Shown here one piece after another: positions 28,674 through 38,379 of a DNA stretch of 56,942 nucleotides. Origin of the DNA: Gracilaria caudata (Eukaryota; Rhodophyta; Florideophyceae; Gracilariales; Gracilariaceae); contig JASCIV010000056.1 of NCBI GenBank assembly GCA_030374735.1, positions 1-56,942 on the forward strand, given 5' to 3'. Below the pieces are notes generated by a model, which worked only from the letters and a program-made list of their open reading frames with translations, was not told the DNA's origin and did no database searches. Positions within the stretch are counted from its first letter, which is position 1, and each line of letters begins with the position of its first letter. The translations under genes were made by a program, and so were the position numbers.

Positions 28674-29564
28674 TCACCAATCAGCTGCTTGTTGAAGCCA
28701 TTCTTTCATGTACACACATGTCTTTGGAGAAATAACACCATCAGGGCTGCAATCATGAAATACTGGACATGATCCACACGGGATAGACGAGAGATGGTTC
28801 ACAGCAGGCGTATTTGTGACTATTCTGAAGTATTCTCCGCCATCATTCCTTCCATCACATTGCTCAATGACGGAATCGTACAGCATGGTCATCATCAATT
28901 GTCGTATATCGCTTTTCGCGAGGGCTTCGTTTGATATATTCAAGTCCGCAACATACTCAGTGACGCTGTCCACTGTCACATACTCCATAGAAAACATGTA
29001 TCCGAGAACTTGAGCGTAGATGGCGTCGATGAACACTGTGTCAAACTCTTGCTCATCATTGTACCACGGGCCACCAGTGTGAGCCGTCGATGGCTCCACA
29101 TCGGATGCTATATAAACCTTTTTGTTTGTACCCTGAACAGATTTAATCTCCTTTACCAATCCCCGTGCAATCAATCGTTCAACAATTTGCTTAAGTTCGG
29201 ACGGGTTCTGGATGTTTGTTCTGAACTTCATGTCGCGCTTCGTAACACCATTTTGACCGGACCTCTCAATCATATCGTATACCATTCTCTCAGCAGCGTC
29301 AAGCCCACGGAATTTCTCTGCATCCTTGAGGCTTACCCACTGGTAGACGACGACATCCTTCTTTTGCGCCCCTTCCCCGACGGTTTTTTTCAAGAGCTTC
29401 AACCTTCCGTTTCGAAGCAACTCGTTGTATGAGTCGAGACGATGTTTGGGCTGGACATCTTTTTCTAAATGCTGGACTATTTCAGCATCTGTCAAACCCT
29501 CAGGGCGGGCTTGACATACTCGAAGTATCATGCTCTGTAAAGCGCGCAACGTTGGGTCCGGCAT
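28674..29564 (-). CDS. RPC34: RNA polymerase III subunit RPC6/C34
   Basis: The protein has 296 residues (human POLR3F has 316). C34 joins C82 and C31 in a Pol III-specific subcomplex that recruits TFIIIB and helps open promoters. Winged-helix domains are suggested at ~1-75 (TDAEIVQHLEKDVQPKHRLD) and ~85-155 (AAERMVYDMIERSGQNGVTKRD). The centre carries GGPWYNDEQEFDTVFIDAIY. The C terminus ends in a four-Cys Fe-S site, CGSCPVFHDCSPDG then PKTCVYMKEWL, as in human and archaeal relatives. Fe-S loading would depend on the CIA pathway, represented here by NAR1. The gene is unspliced. Confidence 0.93.
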   Translation of the reverse strand: MPDPTLRALQSMILRVCQARPEGLTDAEIVQHLEKDVQPKHRLDSYNELLRNGRLKLLKKTVGEGAQKKDVVVYQWVSLKDAEKFRGLDAAERMVYDMIERSGQNGVTKRDMKFRTNIQNPSELKQIVERLIARGLVKEIKSVQGTNKKVYIASDVEPSTAHTGGPWYNDEQEFDTVFIDAIYAQVLGYMFSMEYVTVDSVTEYVADLNISNEALAKSDIRQLMMTMLYDSVIEQCDGRNDGGEYFRIVTNTPAVNHLSSIPCGSCPVFHDCSPDGVISPKTCVYMKEWLQQAADW

Positions 29565-30173
29565 GGTGGCGTATGTGAACGTGAGCTTTTACTCCACACT
29601 TCTTGCTACGATTGTGGGTGGATCCCTTTTAGTCCCGAAACTCACTGAAAGATGCCGGGAGCTCTGCGTGTGCGTGCTACACGGCGACGGTTCAGTGCAT
29701 CTTAGTAGCAAATCACAGAATAGTGCAGCAGAACAGCAAGCCAGTGAGTTTGCTTCCCTGCAGAGAAGCACATAACCGCTGAAAGTGAAACTCAGAAGCC
29801 ACTTCTTTTTGAGAGCGCCATGTCTCTGAGTTGGTCGACCTGAGAACAAGGCACTGTTTTGGTAGGTTATCTACGGCTGGTAACAACGATGACGTCGCCG
29901 GCCGCCATGCTGGATGACTACAATGTTTATGTCCAGTTCATGGATTTAGGGGCCAAATTATGGAATAAAGGGCAACAATTTTCACTCTGTTGTTGGCTTC
30001 AGGAGCCAGTTCCCAGGGACTGGCTTAACACCGGACTGGTGCGCTTCTCCTCCCCACGTACCTTCGTATTTGTTGGGCGCTGCACGACATTGTTTCCCGC
30101 TGCTTTCCTTTTAAGGTCCGTGACGCCGCAGAAAGAGAGTCGCACCTGTTCTATCTGACCTGACATCCTAACT
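29565..30173. other. Divergent promoter of RPC34 and the P5A-ATPase
   Basis: A dyad with arms GCCAGT/ACTGGC lies at 30005-30024, and a conventional leader precedes the ATG at 30174. A short plus-strand frame from 29563 overlaps the RPC34 start codon but is unsupported. Confidence 0.5.
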
Positions 30174-33100
30174 ATGGCTTCCTCACCAACAGCAAAACCA
30201 ATAGAATGGACGGGCAACTCAATTGTCCGTCTGTCACTTCACCGCCCCGCTCTTCCGATCACCAGGCTCGATACTTCTCCATTCGCGATTCTGTACGGCA
30301 CGTGGCTGGCTGTGGTTCTTTACTATCAATTATCAAAATTCACTACGCTAGCGCTGCTCGCGACTTTGGTCATTGTGCACATTCTCTCCTTTTTGATCCA
30401 GCACTGGTCGGTCTCTGCTAAGGTATTCATAGCTTGGCAGACCGTCACCCATTTTGATGTTCAAGATGTCGCCGATGGTAACATTTACGCGTTTGCTCGC
30501 CCTCAAAAGCACCGAGGAAAGTCACAGCTCATACAGCTACGCACCGATGAAGCTGGGCGAATATACTTTTTATTCCAGAAGCGAACATACGAGTATAACG
30601 CTGAAACCAAAGTATTTGAGAAGGTTTACTATCCTACCCAACATCCGTTGCGCTATTACGCCGAATATGCTCGTAAGACTCATGGACTTTCCGACGATGA
30701 ATTGTTGCACAATCTCGCTCGCTTTGGTGATAACAAGCTTGACATGCCTGCACCCACATTTATGGAACTCTACAAGGAGAACTTATTAGCTCCGTTCTTC
30801 ATTTTTCAAGTTTTTTGTATATTCCTCTGGCTGTTAGACGAGTACTGGAAATATTCTTTAATGACTTTCGGTATGATGCTGGTGTTCGAAGCCACAGTTG
30901 TTGCTGCCAGATTACGAAGTTTGCGTGAACTGCGTGGTATGCGTAATCCGCCACTGCCAACATTTGTGTATAGAGGAAAGAAATGGCAGACCATATCATC
31001 ACTTGAACTCCTTCCTGGAGACATCATTTCTATAGGTCGTGGAAAGGACCCGTCACAAGCCGTTCCATGCGATCTTTTACTTCTTTCGGGAAGTGCGGTC
31101 GTCAATGAAGCCATGCTCACCGGCGAATCCGTCCCACTCATGAAAGAGTCCATATCTACCATCTCATCGTCTGATATGGGTGAACAGCTTTCGATCAATA
31201 CCGCTCACAAGAATCACATTCTATTCGGTGGAACTCGCATTCTAACGTACACTCCGGCGACTGTGGGTGACCTCACACCATCATCAAAGTCTCCAGATAA
31301 CGGATGTGTCTGCTTTGTTCTGCGCACGGGGTTCGGATCATCGCAGGGTAAGCTCATGCGCACAATTCTGTACTCAACAGAGTCTGTTACAGAAAATTCG
31401 TGGGAAGCTGCAATGTTCATCTTGCTGATGCTAGTGTTTGCCATTGCCGCTTCGGCTTACGTCCTCCATCATCGATACACCGAGGATCACGATGGGCGAT
31501 ACAAATTGCTGCTGAGATGCGTTCTCATCATCACTTCAGTGGTCCCTCCTGAGCTGCCAATGCAGCTTGCTATTGCTGTTAATAACTCACTCATTGCACT
31601 TGCAAAGAGTTTGGTCTTCTGTACCGAACCGTACAGAATTCCTTTCGCCGGCAAAATCGACGTGTGCTGCTTTGACAAGACCGGCACTTTAACAACCGAT
31701 TCCATCAATGCGGCGGGTGTGGCCTTGCCCCCTGCGTCTGATCCTGAGCAGAGCACGGCAGAAACTGTCTCCGATGTTTACGATTTCACACCAGTTGAGA
31801 GTTCGTCGATTGATGCGGCGCTTGTTCTTGGCGCTTGTCATTCCCTGGTGCACGTCGACAACGAACTCATAGGCGATCCCCTTGAACTGGCCGCTTTGGA
31901 CGCGGTAAACTGGGTCTACGGACGCAGTGGTGCCAGCGTACCAAAACGGGGCGGAGCAGGGCTCGCCTGTGCTAAGATTTTGCAGAGATATAGGTTTGCT
32001 TCTGCGCTTCAGAGAATGAGTGTGATTGCTGACGTCAGTGGAAGTGCATCTCGCACCGGGCTTCGCGTTCTTCTGAAAGGTTCTCCAGAAGCAGTTGGTA
32101 GACTTCTTGAGGGTGGAAAGCTCCCCGAGAAATACAAATCGAGTGCGCATCGTCTTGCGAGAGAGGGTTATAGGGTCCTGGCCCTCGCGTATAAAGATCT
32201 CGAAGAAGGAATGACGGCCTCACAAGCAAGTAAGATGCCCCGAGAGGAAGCAGAATCCAATTTAAGGTTTGCTGGGTTTGTCTGTTTCGAATGTCCGCTG
32301 CGAAACGATTCCCGAAAGGTGATCCGAATGCTTAGGAAATCTAGTCACATGGTGACTATGATTACCGGTGATGCCACCTTAACTGCCGCTCATGTTGCAA
32401 CACAAGTTGGAATGTGTTCCAAGAGTATCTTAATTCTGGACATGAGCGAAGTGAATCCTGGTACATTAGAATGGTTCAGCGCGAATTCAGGAAAGAGAAA
32501 GAAGAGATTTGCTGTAGACACGACGCAGCAACTATCCTTAGATTTCGACCTTTGCGTCTCTGGTCCGGCTCTTCGCTTTCTTATGGAGACGGAATCCAAA
32601 GCGACCACGATGTTGAAATATATTAGAGTGTACGCGCGAATGTCTCCAGAACAAAAGGAAACCATCCTGACGTCTCTGAAAGAACAAGGACTTGTAACAC
32701 TCATGTGTGGTGATGGAACGAATGACGTTGGCGCTCTAAAACAAGCTCATGTTGGTGTTGCTCTGCTATCCGCGACCCTCACTCGACCTCCAAACGCACA
32801 AAACCAGGCAGATACAGCCGCGAGGTCTCAAGTGATGAAGACGAACGTACATTCGAAATCTCAGAGGCATGCGAATCTGAAGCAACGAAAGAAGCACCCG
32901 AAGACACCTGCACCTCAGGAAGGTGACGAGGGAAGGGATAAAAGCAATTCTGGACAATCCAATGTTAACGCGAAGCTGACAAAGGCGGAATTGTACCAAA
33001 AGAAAATGGACGAACTAACAGCAAGCCTTGGGAGCTCCGATGATCAAGCGCCATTGGTGAAGCTTGGAGATGCATCAATTGCTTCTCCATTTACTTCACG

Positions 33101-33821
33101 TCGGATGACCATAGAGTCTTGTGCTTCGATTATTCGTCAAGGGCGTTGCACGCTTGCGACCACACTTCAGATGTATCAGATCCTTGCGCTCAACTGCCTC
33201 ATTTCTGCGTATTCTCTTTCAGTGCTTTATCTCGAAGGCGTGGTTCTAGGGGATAAGCAGATGACAATAATGGGAGTTGTGCTTTCTGTTGTCTCATTTA
33301 TGATCAATCGCTCTAAACCACTGAAGAAGCTATCGACACAGCGACCGGCGTCTTCGATTTTCACTCCGCACCTGTTCCTCTCAACAATGGGCCAGTTTGT
33401 CATACATGTTGTATGCATGATTGCGTGTATGCGGCTTGTGCGTCCCTATCTTCCTGATGATTACGCACCCACGCTTGATGAAGATTTTGCGCCGAGCCTG
33501 CCGAACACAGTCATCTTCTTGCTCTCGATTGCCCAGCAACTTTCGGTATACGTTCTAAATTATAAGGGTCGTCCATTTATGCAGAGTCTGTCGGAAAACA
33601 AAGCATTACTAAACGCGCTGCTCGCCTGCGCTGGACTTCTTGTGATCTGCACTGCCGAAGTTTCTCTAGAGTTGAATGAATTTATGGAGTTGGTACCATG
33701 GCCTTCTGCGAAACTGCAACTGGAAATCTTTGGTATTCTCTTGTTTGACTTGGTCGGAGCCCTCCTTATCGACAAGATATTCACATTTTTGTTGGCTCCT
33801 CGTGTTCACGTTGTGGAATGA
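30174..33821 (+). CDS. SPF1: P5A-type ATPase (SPF1/ATP13A1), ER transmembrane-helix dislocase
   Basis: The protein has 1215 residues, the expected size. P5A-ATPases of the ER extract mistargeted or wrongly oriented tail-anchored and signal-anchored proteins. Two extra N-terminal hydrophobic hairpins precede the core. The actuator has AMLTGESVPLMKE (TGES). The membrane helix 4 signature PPELPMQLAIAVNNSL is characteristic of P5A. The phosphorylation motif DKTGTLT contains Asp501. KGSPEAVGRLL and GDATLTAAHVA mark the nucleotide and P domains, and CGDGTNDVGALKQAHVGVALL is the hinge. A charged insert (about 880-950) follows, then KLGDASIASPFTSR, another P5A mark, and the final membrane helices. 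All catalytic motifs are intact. The gene is unspliced and converges with the polyprenol reductase gene 190 bases away. Confidence 0.95.
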   Translation: MASSPTAKPIEWTGNSIVRLSLHRPALPITRLDTSPFAILYGTWLAVVLYYQLSKFTTLALLATLVIVHILSFLIQHWSVSAKVFIAWQTVTHFDVQDVADGNIYAFARPQKHRGKSQLIQLRTDEAGRIYFLFQKRTYEYNAETKVFEKVYYPTQHPLRYYAEYARKTHGLSDDELLHNLARFGDNKLDMPAPTFMELYKENLLAPFFIFQVFCIFLWLLDEYWKYSLMTFGMMLVFEATVVAARLRSLRELRGMRNPPLPTFVYRGKKWQTISSLELLPGDIISIGRGKDPSQAVPCDLLLLSGSAVVNEAMLTGESVPLMKESISTISSSDMGEQLSINTAHKNHILFGGTRILTYTPATVGDLTPSSKSPDNGCVCFVLRTGFGSSQGKLMRTILYSTESVTENSWEAAMFILLMLVFAIAASAYVLHHRYTEDHDGRYKLLLRCVLIITSVVPPELPMQLAIAVNNSLIALAKSLVFCTEPYRIPFAGKIDVCCFDKTGTLTTDSINAAGVALPPASDPEQSTAETVSDVYDFTPVESSSIDAALVLGACHSLVHVDNELIGDPLELAALDAVNWVYGRSGASVPKRGGAGLACAKILQRYRFASALQRMSVIADVSGSASRTGLRVLLKGSPEAVGRLLEGGKLPEKYKSSAHRLAREGYRVLALAYKDLEEGMTASQASKMPREEAESNLRFAGFVCFECPLRNDSRKVIRMLRKSSHMVTMITGDATLTAAHVATQVGMCSKSILILDMSEVNPGTLEWFSANSGKRKKRFAVDTTQQLSLDFDLCVSGPALRFLMETESKATTMLKYIRVYARMSPEQKETILTSLKEQGLVTLMCGDGTNDVGALKQAHVGVALLSATLTRPPNAQNQADTAARSQVMKTNVHSKSQRHANLKQRKKHPKTPAPQEGDEGRDKSNSGQSNVNAKLTKAELYQKKMDELTASLGSSDDQAPLVKLGDASIASPFTSRRMTIESCASIIRQGRCTLATTLQMYQILALNCLISAYSLSVLYLEGVVLGDKQMTIMGVVLSVVSFMINRSKPLKKLSTQRPASSIFTPHLFLSTMGQFVIHVVCMIACMRLVRPYLPDDYAPTLDEDFAPSLPNTVIFLLSIAQQLSVYVLNYKGRPFMQSLSENKALLNALLACAGLLVICTAEVSLELNEFMELVPWPSAKLQLEIFGILLFDLVGALLIDKIFTFLLAPRVHVVE

Positions 33822-34011
33822 ACATGGTGTGCTTCTCAGGTCCACAACTAAATACCAGTCCCTCGAAACGCTTCTTCTTCACATGCTGTCACATGAGAGA
33901 TTGTCGTCCTTAGATCGACCAATGATTTTCCATTGGCGTTTCTGTTCTCAACGTCAACAAAGAGCGCTCAGTATATTAGTATTCAAGATCCGGGAAGGTA
34001 GAGGCTGCCTA

Positions 34012-34904
34012 TTACAAAACGTATGGAAATATGGCTCGCCGTCTTCTGACCGAAGTCATCTCTGATTTTAGAATCGCTGCATACCATTGCTTTGTGCGCA
34101 GAGCCGAATCCGTGAGATTGGTCACAACGAACAATAGCATCAGAACAGAACCAGTGCGTTGTAAGGCCAAGACAAATGAGAGGTACACCACAATCTCAGC
34201 AAAGTAATGGGGACAGATCACATAGCGGAATAGGAATCCACGAGGTAAGCCATACTTGCCCACTCTTGGCGTGACGTTTGCCAGAGTGCGATGTGAAAAA
34301 TGTTGTGCGAATGAGCCGAATATGAATGTCGCTAAGAACTGATTTGCGAAGAGCGAGAAAATGAGAAGAACTGTTAGTCTCCTTTTTTCATGAAGCGGTG
34401 TAAATTATCATGAAGTGAACTTACGATAACCATTCGAGGTATGGGTATTCTCTCACCCGTTAATCTCATCTTGTAGCTCTCCAAGTGTATTGTTATAGAT
34501 GCCACTACATAGAACAAGGTTCCTGAAGCAAATTGAGAAAGAGAGAGCAGACGAGTTTTTGAGAACTTGTGCACAAAGAAGCACTCCATGAGTCTACGAG
34601 CAACTTGCACCGTGTAGAGAATAGCGACGGGATGCCTTGCCGTCTTGAACAAAATAGCACAAACGCCTGAGCTTGTGAGTCCTGTAATGTACAACATCTT
34701 CCACACCATTGGTGTGGGCAGAAGCGGCCTGCATGCCTTCTCCAATATTGGTATGCGCCTCCTGCTTCTATTGGCAGATTGAAACTTGCCATAGCTCAAG
34801 ACGTCATTCAACAATGGTACCGCGCGTCTGAGCAAGAATGCTAATGTGGCTGCCAACCAAGCGACATGTACGATTGCATACACGACTTTCAGAAATTCCA
34901 TCAT
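34012..34904 (-). CDS. SRD5A3: Polyprenol reductase / SRD5A3-type steroid 5-alpha-reductase family, two exons
   Basis: Exons complement(34425..34904) and complement(34012..34338) join in phase 0 to give 268 residues. SRD5A3/DFG10 enzymes reduce the alpha-isoprene unit of polyprenol-derived lipids to make dolichol for N-glycosylation in the ER. Exon 1 encodes four or so membrane segments and RRLMECFFVHKFSKTRLL, the R..E..FVH.FS pattern of the family. Exon 2 gives GKYGLPRGFLFRYVICPHYF, then AEIVVYLSFVLA and KQWYAAILKSEMTSVRRRRA, ending IFPYVL. The C-terminal NADPH-side residues are conserved. The exon junction restores FLATFIFGSFAQHFSHRTL. Human SRD5A3 has 318 residues. Steroid reductase or enoyl-CoA reductase are alternatives, but PHYFAEIV favours the SRD5A3 branch. 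Confidence 0.85.
34339..34424 (-). other. Spliceosomal intron, 86 nt
   Basis: The donor is GTAAGT, an ACTAAC branch sequence is followed by a pyrimidine-rich tract, and the acceptor is AAATCAG. A nearer AG directly after the branch site would give a stop codon, so the farther AG is chosen. Confidence 0.85.
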
Positions 34905-36964
34905 AGAAAGTTCCTCACAAAATCCTCATGAAGGTTGTCGTGGTTTTCACCCAGCTTGCTGATATGTCCCTGATCAGAGATTGAGGTTTGTGGTTGAGAG
35001 CATGACAGCGATCTGTGCTCGAGGTGTGAAAGATGTGATTGCTGGATTCTGCCGTGACCTACATTCCCTTTCACAATACTTAGCTGTGATGTGGCACGGA
35101 ATTTAATTCAAGTTGAGGGTGTGAATCAGGAAAAGTGGCCAGTACACGCTGATCCAGCGGGCCGCATCGTAATCCTATTCGTCGCGCATGTCCCTAAGAG
35201 TGCGTGAAAATTGGATGCAAACAGCAATGTGGTCATGCATTACCGGCAAGAATTAGTTCCTAAGGTACAACAGGAGTGTCATTCCATGTTGACCGTTAAC
35301 GGCTCTTGCAGTATTGCCCATAAAACGCTAGTTCTCCGTTCGTGAACGGGGTACAATACGGATTCAGTTTGGACATTTGAACCAATAGCAGTGGGTACAG
35401 AAGACGGTTTGAGCGAGACAGGTTTAAGCTTAGACATGCTGCGTTTCACCTTCGGCACTGTGTGAGCTCGAAACGGATCTCAAGCGGTCAGAACTTCTCG
35501 GAGGCCATTGTGCACATTATCTCTCAGGTTCGAGTTCTGCCAGCTTCGCGTCTGAGTGAGCTTCGGCACAACGCCTCGCGTTCTGAACTGCCGTCAAGAC
35601 TATGACTTTGACAAATGTCGCCTGAAAACGAACAACGGAGTGTTCGCAGCTAGCTTTCTGTGCAATCGAGGATGCTGATCCTGAAACCTGCACGCATTCT
35701 GTCGCGAAACTAGGGGACTTCGCTGCTATGGTGATGGTCTGACTGTGGGGTTACTATGAAATTGTACGGAGGCATAGGATTCCCCTTCTTCCACATAACA
35801 AAGGCAGACTATACCTCAAATAGTTCAAGTTATCGTTCGACGTGAGCAAAGATTAAGATCCGAAGCACATTTACACAACTCAGGTGTTCGAAAGCACGTT
35901 GAAAGCGGATCAAGAATGAAAGGAGAGACGACATGGTCAAAAAGAGTAGCCCGCTACAGCGGGCATCAAAAGCTCCGGTGTGCCGAAGCTTGTTGACTGA
36001 GAAACAAATCTTTTGCAGACTTTGCTAAGTAATAGCTTTGCAGGGTATAACTGAAATGTGGGTTTCAGAGTCCGTAACTCAGACGTGCTGCATTATGGCT
36101 TCGTCCCGACTTCAGGGCTTTTTAAGGCCATGTGGCAAGGACACCAGTAGCATCTTCAACGGCACTTCCAAGCCAATCCATAAGATTGGGTTGTACACTC
36201 TGGTAATTATCATCAGGACCTTGCCCAGACACGTGAAGAATCAAGCAAATAGTTTGCTCTCGTGAGTATCACTGCGGTACGCAAAAGCCCAGTTGACACA
36301 CTACATCGGTGATCGACATGTTCAAGACTGTCGGTTTCCTCTTGTAGAGAACGCTAGTCTACTAGAAAAAGGGAGAAAAGACTCGAGCTCCAAGACCCAC
36401 TAGCGTGTACCGTTCCAGACCAGAAAGCCACCAAGCGGCATGGAAATGCAGGGAACGAAGGTAGTAACTCAGATATGAAGATGATCAACAATGCATGGCA
36501 CCCAAACAGTGCTCCGCACACCAACCACCCATTTTTTGGAAACGCCTCCTCCTTACGTGTACTGCTTTTTCATACCCCTTCATGCCAACATCTGGGCACC
36601 ACAGCCCTTCGCGCATGCTCGCCAATTAGAGTAACGTCGTTGTCATCATTCAGCTTCGTTGCTCACGCCTAGTTAAGAGCACCCCTGAGTAGTTCATGTA
36701 CACGGCCTCTTCATGTGCATAAAAGCTCGCGGCACAAAGCGAGCGAGCGATAGGAAGCCCGATTGCAACTTGTGCAATAGTTCAGAACTACCTTTCCGGC
36801 CCATTGCAGCTTTCCACGCGATCGATTCCCGTATCGGCTACACATTCAAATTGCAGTTGAAATTCTCCCATCCCCCACGTTGCCCCCGTACGAGCAAGCG
36901 AGTCTCCTACATCGCTTTCAGTACTCGTTCAGCAATTTGCTGTCAGTTACAGCCGCAACCAATC
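34905..36964. other. 2-kb divergent intergenic region
   Basis: This is the largest gene-poor stretch. It separates the polyprenol reductase (-) from a DHRS12-like SDR (+). A short G/C-rich dyad GCCCGCT-AC-AGCGGGC occurs at 35949-35964. An ATG-led frame at 36095-36265 (56 residues) overlaps a GTGAGT donor at 36261, and TTTCCTCTTGTAG at 36335-36347 could be its acceptor; no product is recognised. A CATAAAAG element lies at 36718-36725. An apparent tRNA B-box near 35527 has no cloverleaf. Confidence 0.5.
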
Positions 36965-37954
36965 ATGCAAGCTTTACGAGCTGCGCAGTTTGTACTGTTG
37001 GGTTACACGAACTTTGGGTCGCGTGGCTTCAAAGCGCACAAGAAGAACTTTAACCCAAAAGCTCTCGACGTCGATCTTAGCGGCAAACATTTCATCGTTA
37101 CTGGTGGAACCTCTGGATTGGGTTTCGTCACGGCGGAAGAATTGGCCAAACGAGGTGGAGCTGTACATATTGTGTGCAGAAATGCTCAGAAGGGAGAGGT
37201 GGCCAGAAATCAGATTGTGGCAGATACCGGAAATGACAAAGTTGAAGTTCATGTGTGTGATATTTCCAGTCTTGCTGATGTGAAAAAGTTCTCGGACGAA
37301 TGGATACAGAGAGGAACTCCTATCAACGCGCTTGTGAATAATGCAGGTGTTTTGTTGAATGAGCCACGAACTTCTAAAGATGGACACGAATTATCGTTTG
37401 CCACAAACACGTTAGGAACATTTGCATTGACCGAAATGTTGAAACCGGTTCTACAAAGCTCAGAGAAGGCTAGAGTGGTGACAGTGAGTTCTGGTGGAAT
37501 GCTCACAGAAAATTTGGAACTGGAGGATTTTGAGGGTGAATCGTTGCGCAAGGGAGACAAATTCGATGGCTCTCGACAATACGCGAAATGCAAAAGGCGT
37601 CAGGTGGCGCTGACGGAATACTGGGCTGATATGTACGCAGACTCTGGAATCATGTGGACTAGTATGCATCCAGGGTGGGCGAAAACTCCGGGCGTGGAAA
37701 GTTCTATCCCAGAGTTTTACAACACGTTCAAGAACCAGTTTCGGACGGCCGAGGAAGGCGCAGACACTATTGTGTACTTGGCGGCTGCTGAGGAGGCGCT
37801 GTCATTCAAATCTGGACAGTTCTTCTTTGATCGAAAACCAGCTGAGAAGCATTTATTGTTCGCGAGGACACAGTATCAGAAGGCGAGCGTCTATGCTTTA
37901 GCGGACAAGCTGAAGGAGATGGCGCAGCTTGGCGGAGTGAGTCTTCCTGAGTGA
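36965..37954 (+). CDS. DHRS12-like short-chain dehydrogenase/reductase
   Basis: The protein has 329 residues from the ATG at 36965; the frame is open further upstream from 36713 but the family begins near MQALRAAQFVLLGYTNFG. SDRs of this group are NAD(P)H-dependent reductases of carbonyl lipids or retinoid-like substrates. The Rossmann glycine motif is TGGTSGLG (about 49-56), followed by VHIVCRNAQKGE and NNAGVLLNEP. The catalytic Ser lies in VVTVSSGGML, and Tyr/Lys in QYAKCKRRQ. MHPGWAKTPGVESSIPEF and FFDRKPAEKHL match DHRS12 closely. The N-terminal hydrophobic stretch may peripherally anchor it. It is divergent to the SRD5A3-type gene; the related DHRSX acts with SRD5A3 in dolichol synthesis, so a metabolic link is possible but unproven. 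Confidence 0.85.
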   Translation: MQALRAAQFVLLGYTNFGSRGFKAHKKNFNPKALDVDLSGKHFIVTGGTSGLGFVTAEELAKRGGAVHIVCRNAQKGEVARNQIVADTGNDKVEVHVCDISSLADVKKFSDEWIQRGTPINALVNNAGVLLNEPRTSKDGHELSFATNTLGTFALTEMLKPVLQSSEKARVVTVSSGGMLTENLELEDFEGESLRKGDKFDGSRQYAKCKRRQVALTEYWADMYADSGIMWTSMHPGWAKTPGVESSIPEFYNTFKNQFRTAEEGADTIVYLAAAEEALSFKSGQFFFDRKPAEKHLLFARTQYQKASVYALADKLKEMAQLGGVSLPE

Positions 37955-38379
37955 AAAGCACACATTGTAAAGATTTGTACAAAAGCGCGTGTTGTTGATG
38001 CACTTGTGGCAATCTAGGCTGACGTACGAAGGGTACATCATACCGACGTATAGCTTCCACATCCGGGCGTGATCGGAGCAACAATGAACCTCTTCAGCAT
38101 CTTCGAGCGAAAAAGATGCGACTCGGCGGTATCTAACTGTATCTGCAGTACAGCAGTGATCTCACAGCCATGGAGCGTTCGCCAGGCACCGCATTTTTAA
38201 AAAACAATGCCAAAACTGCATACAGCGCGAATTTCGTATTTGATACACGGCTCAAGTCGGCGGCGTTCACTCGCCACGACCACGTCCATGCCACGCACAC
38301 CCCCGTCGTCTTCCGCCCCGTCGTCGTCTTGCCCCCCAGCTGCTTCCTCATCCGCTGAACTCTCGCGTTTTCCGTCAAC
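37955..38379. other. Intergenic interval before the MYCBP homologue
   Basis: The stretch separates two plus-strand genes. It probably holds the end of the SDR transcript and the MYCBP promoter. Open frames on both strands are unsupported. Confidence 0.5.

Noticed and set aside
29563..29775. 70-codon frame whose ATG overlaps the RPC34 start codon in CATG
   Set aside because: One hydrophobic stretch only, no family match and overlap with a strong gene start; likely chance.
35520..35545. tRNA B-box-like GGTTCGAGTTC
   Set aside because: The flanks do not form a T-arm stem and no A-box or cloverleaf is present.
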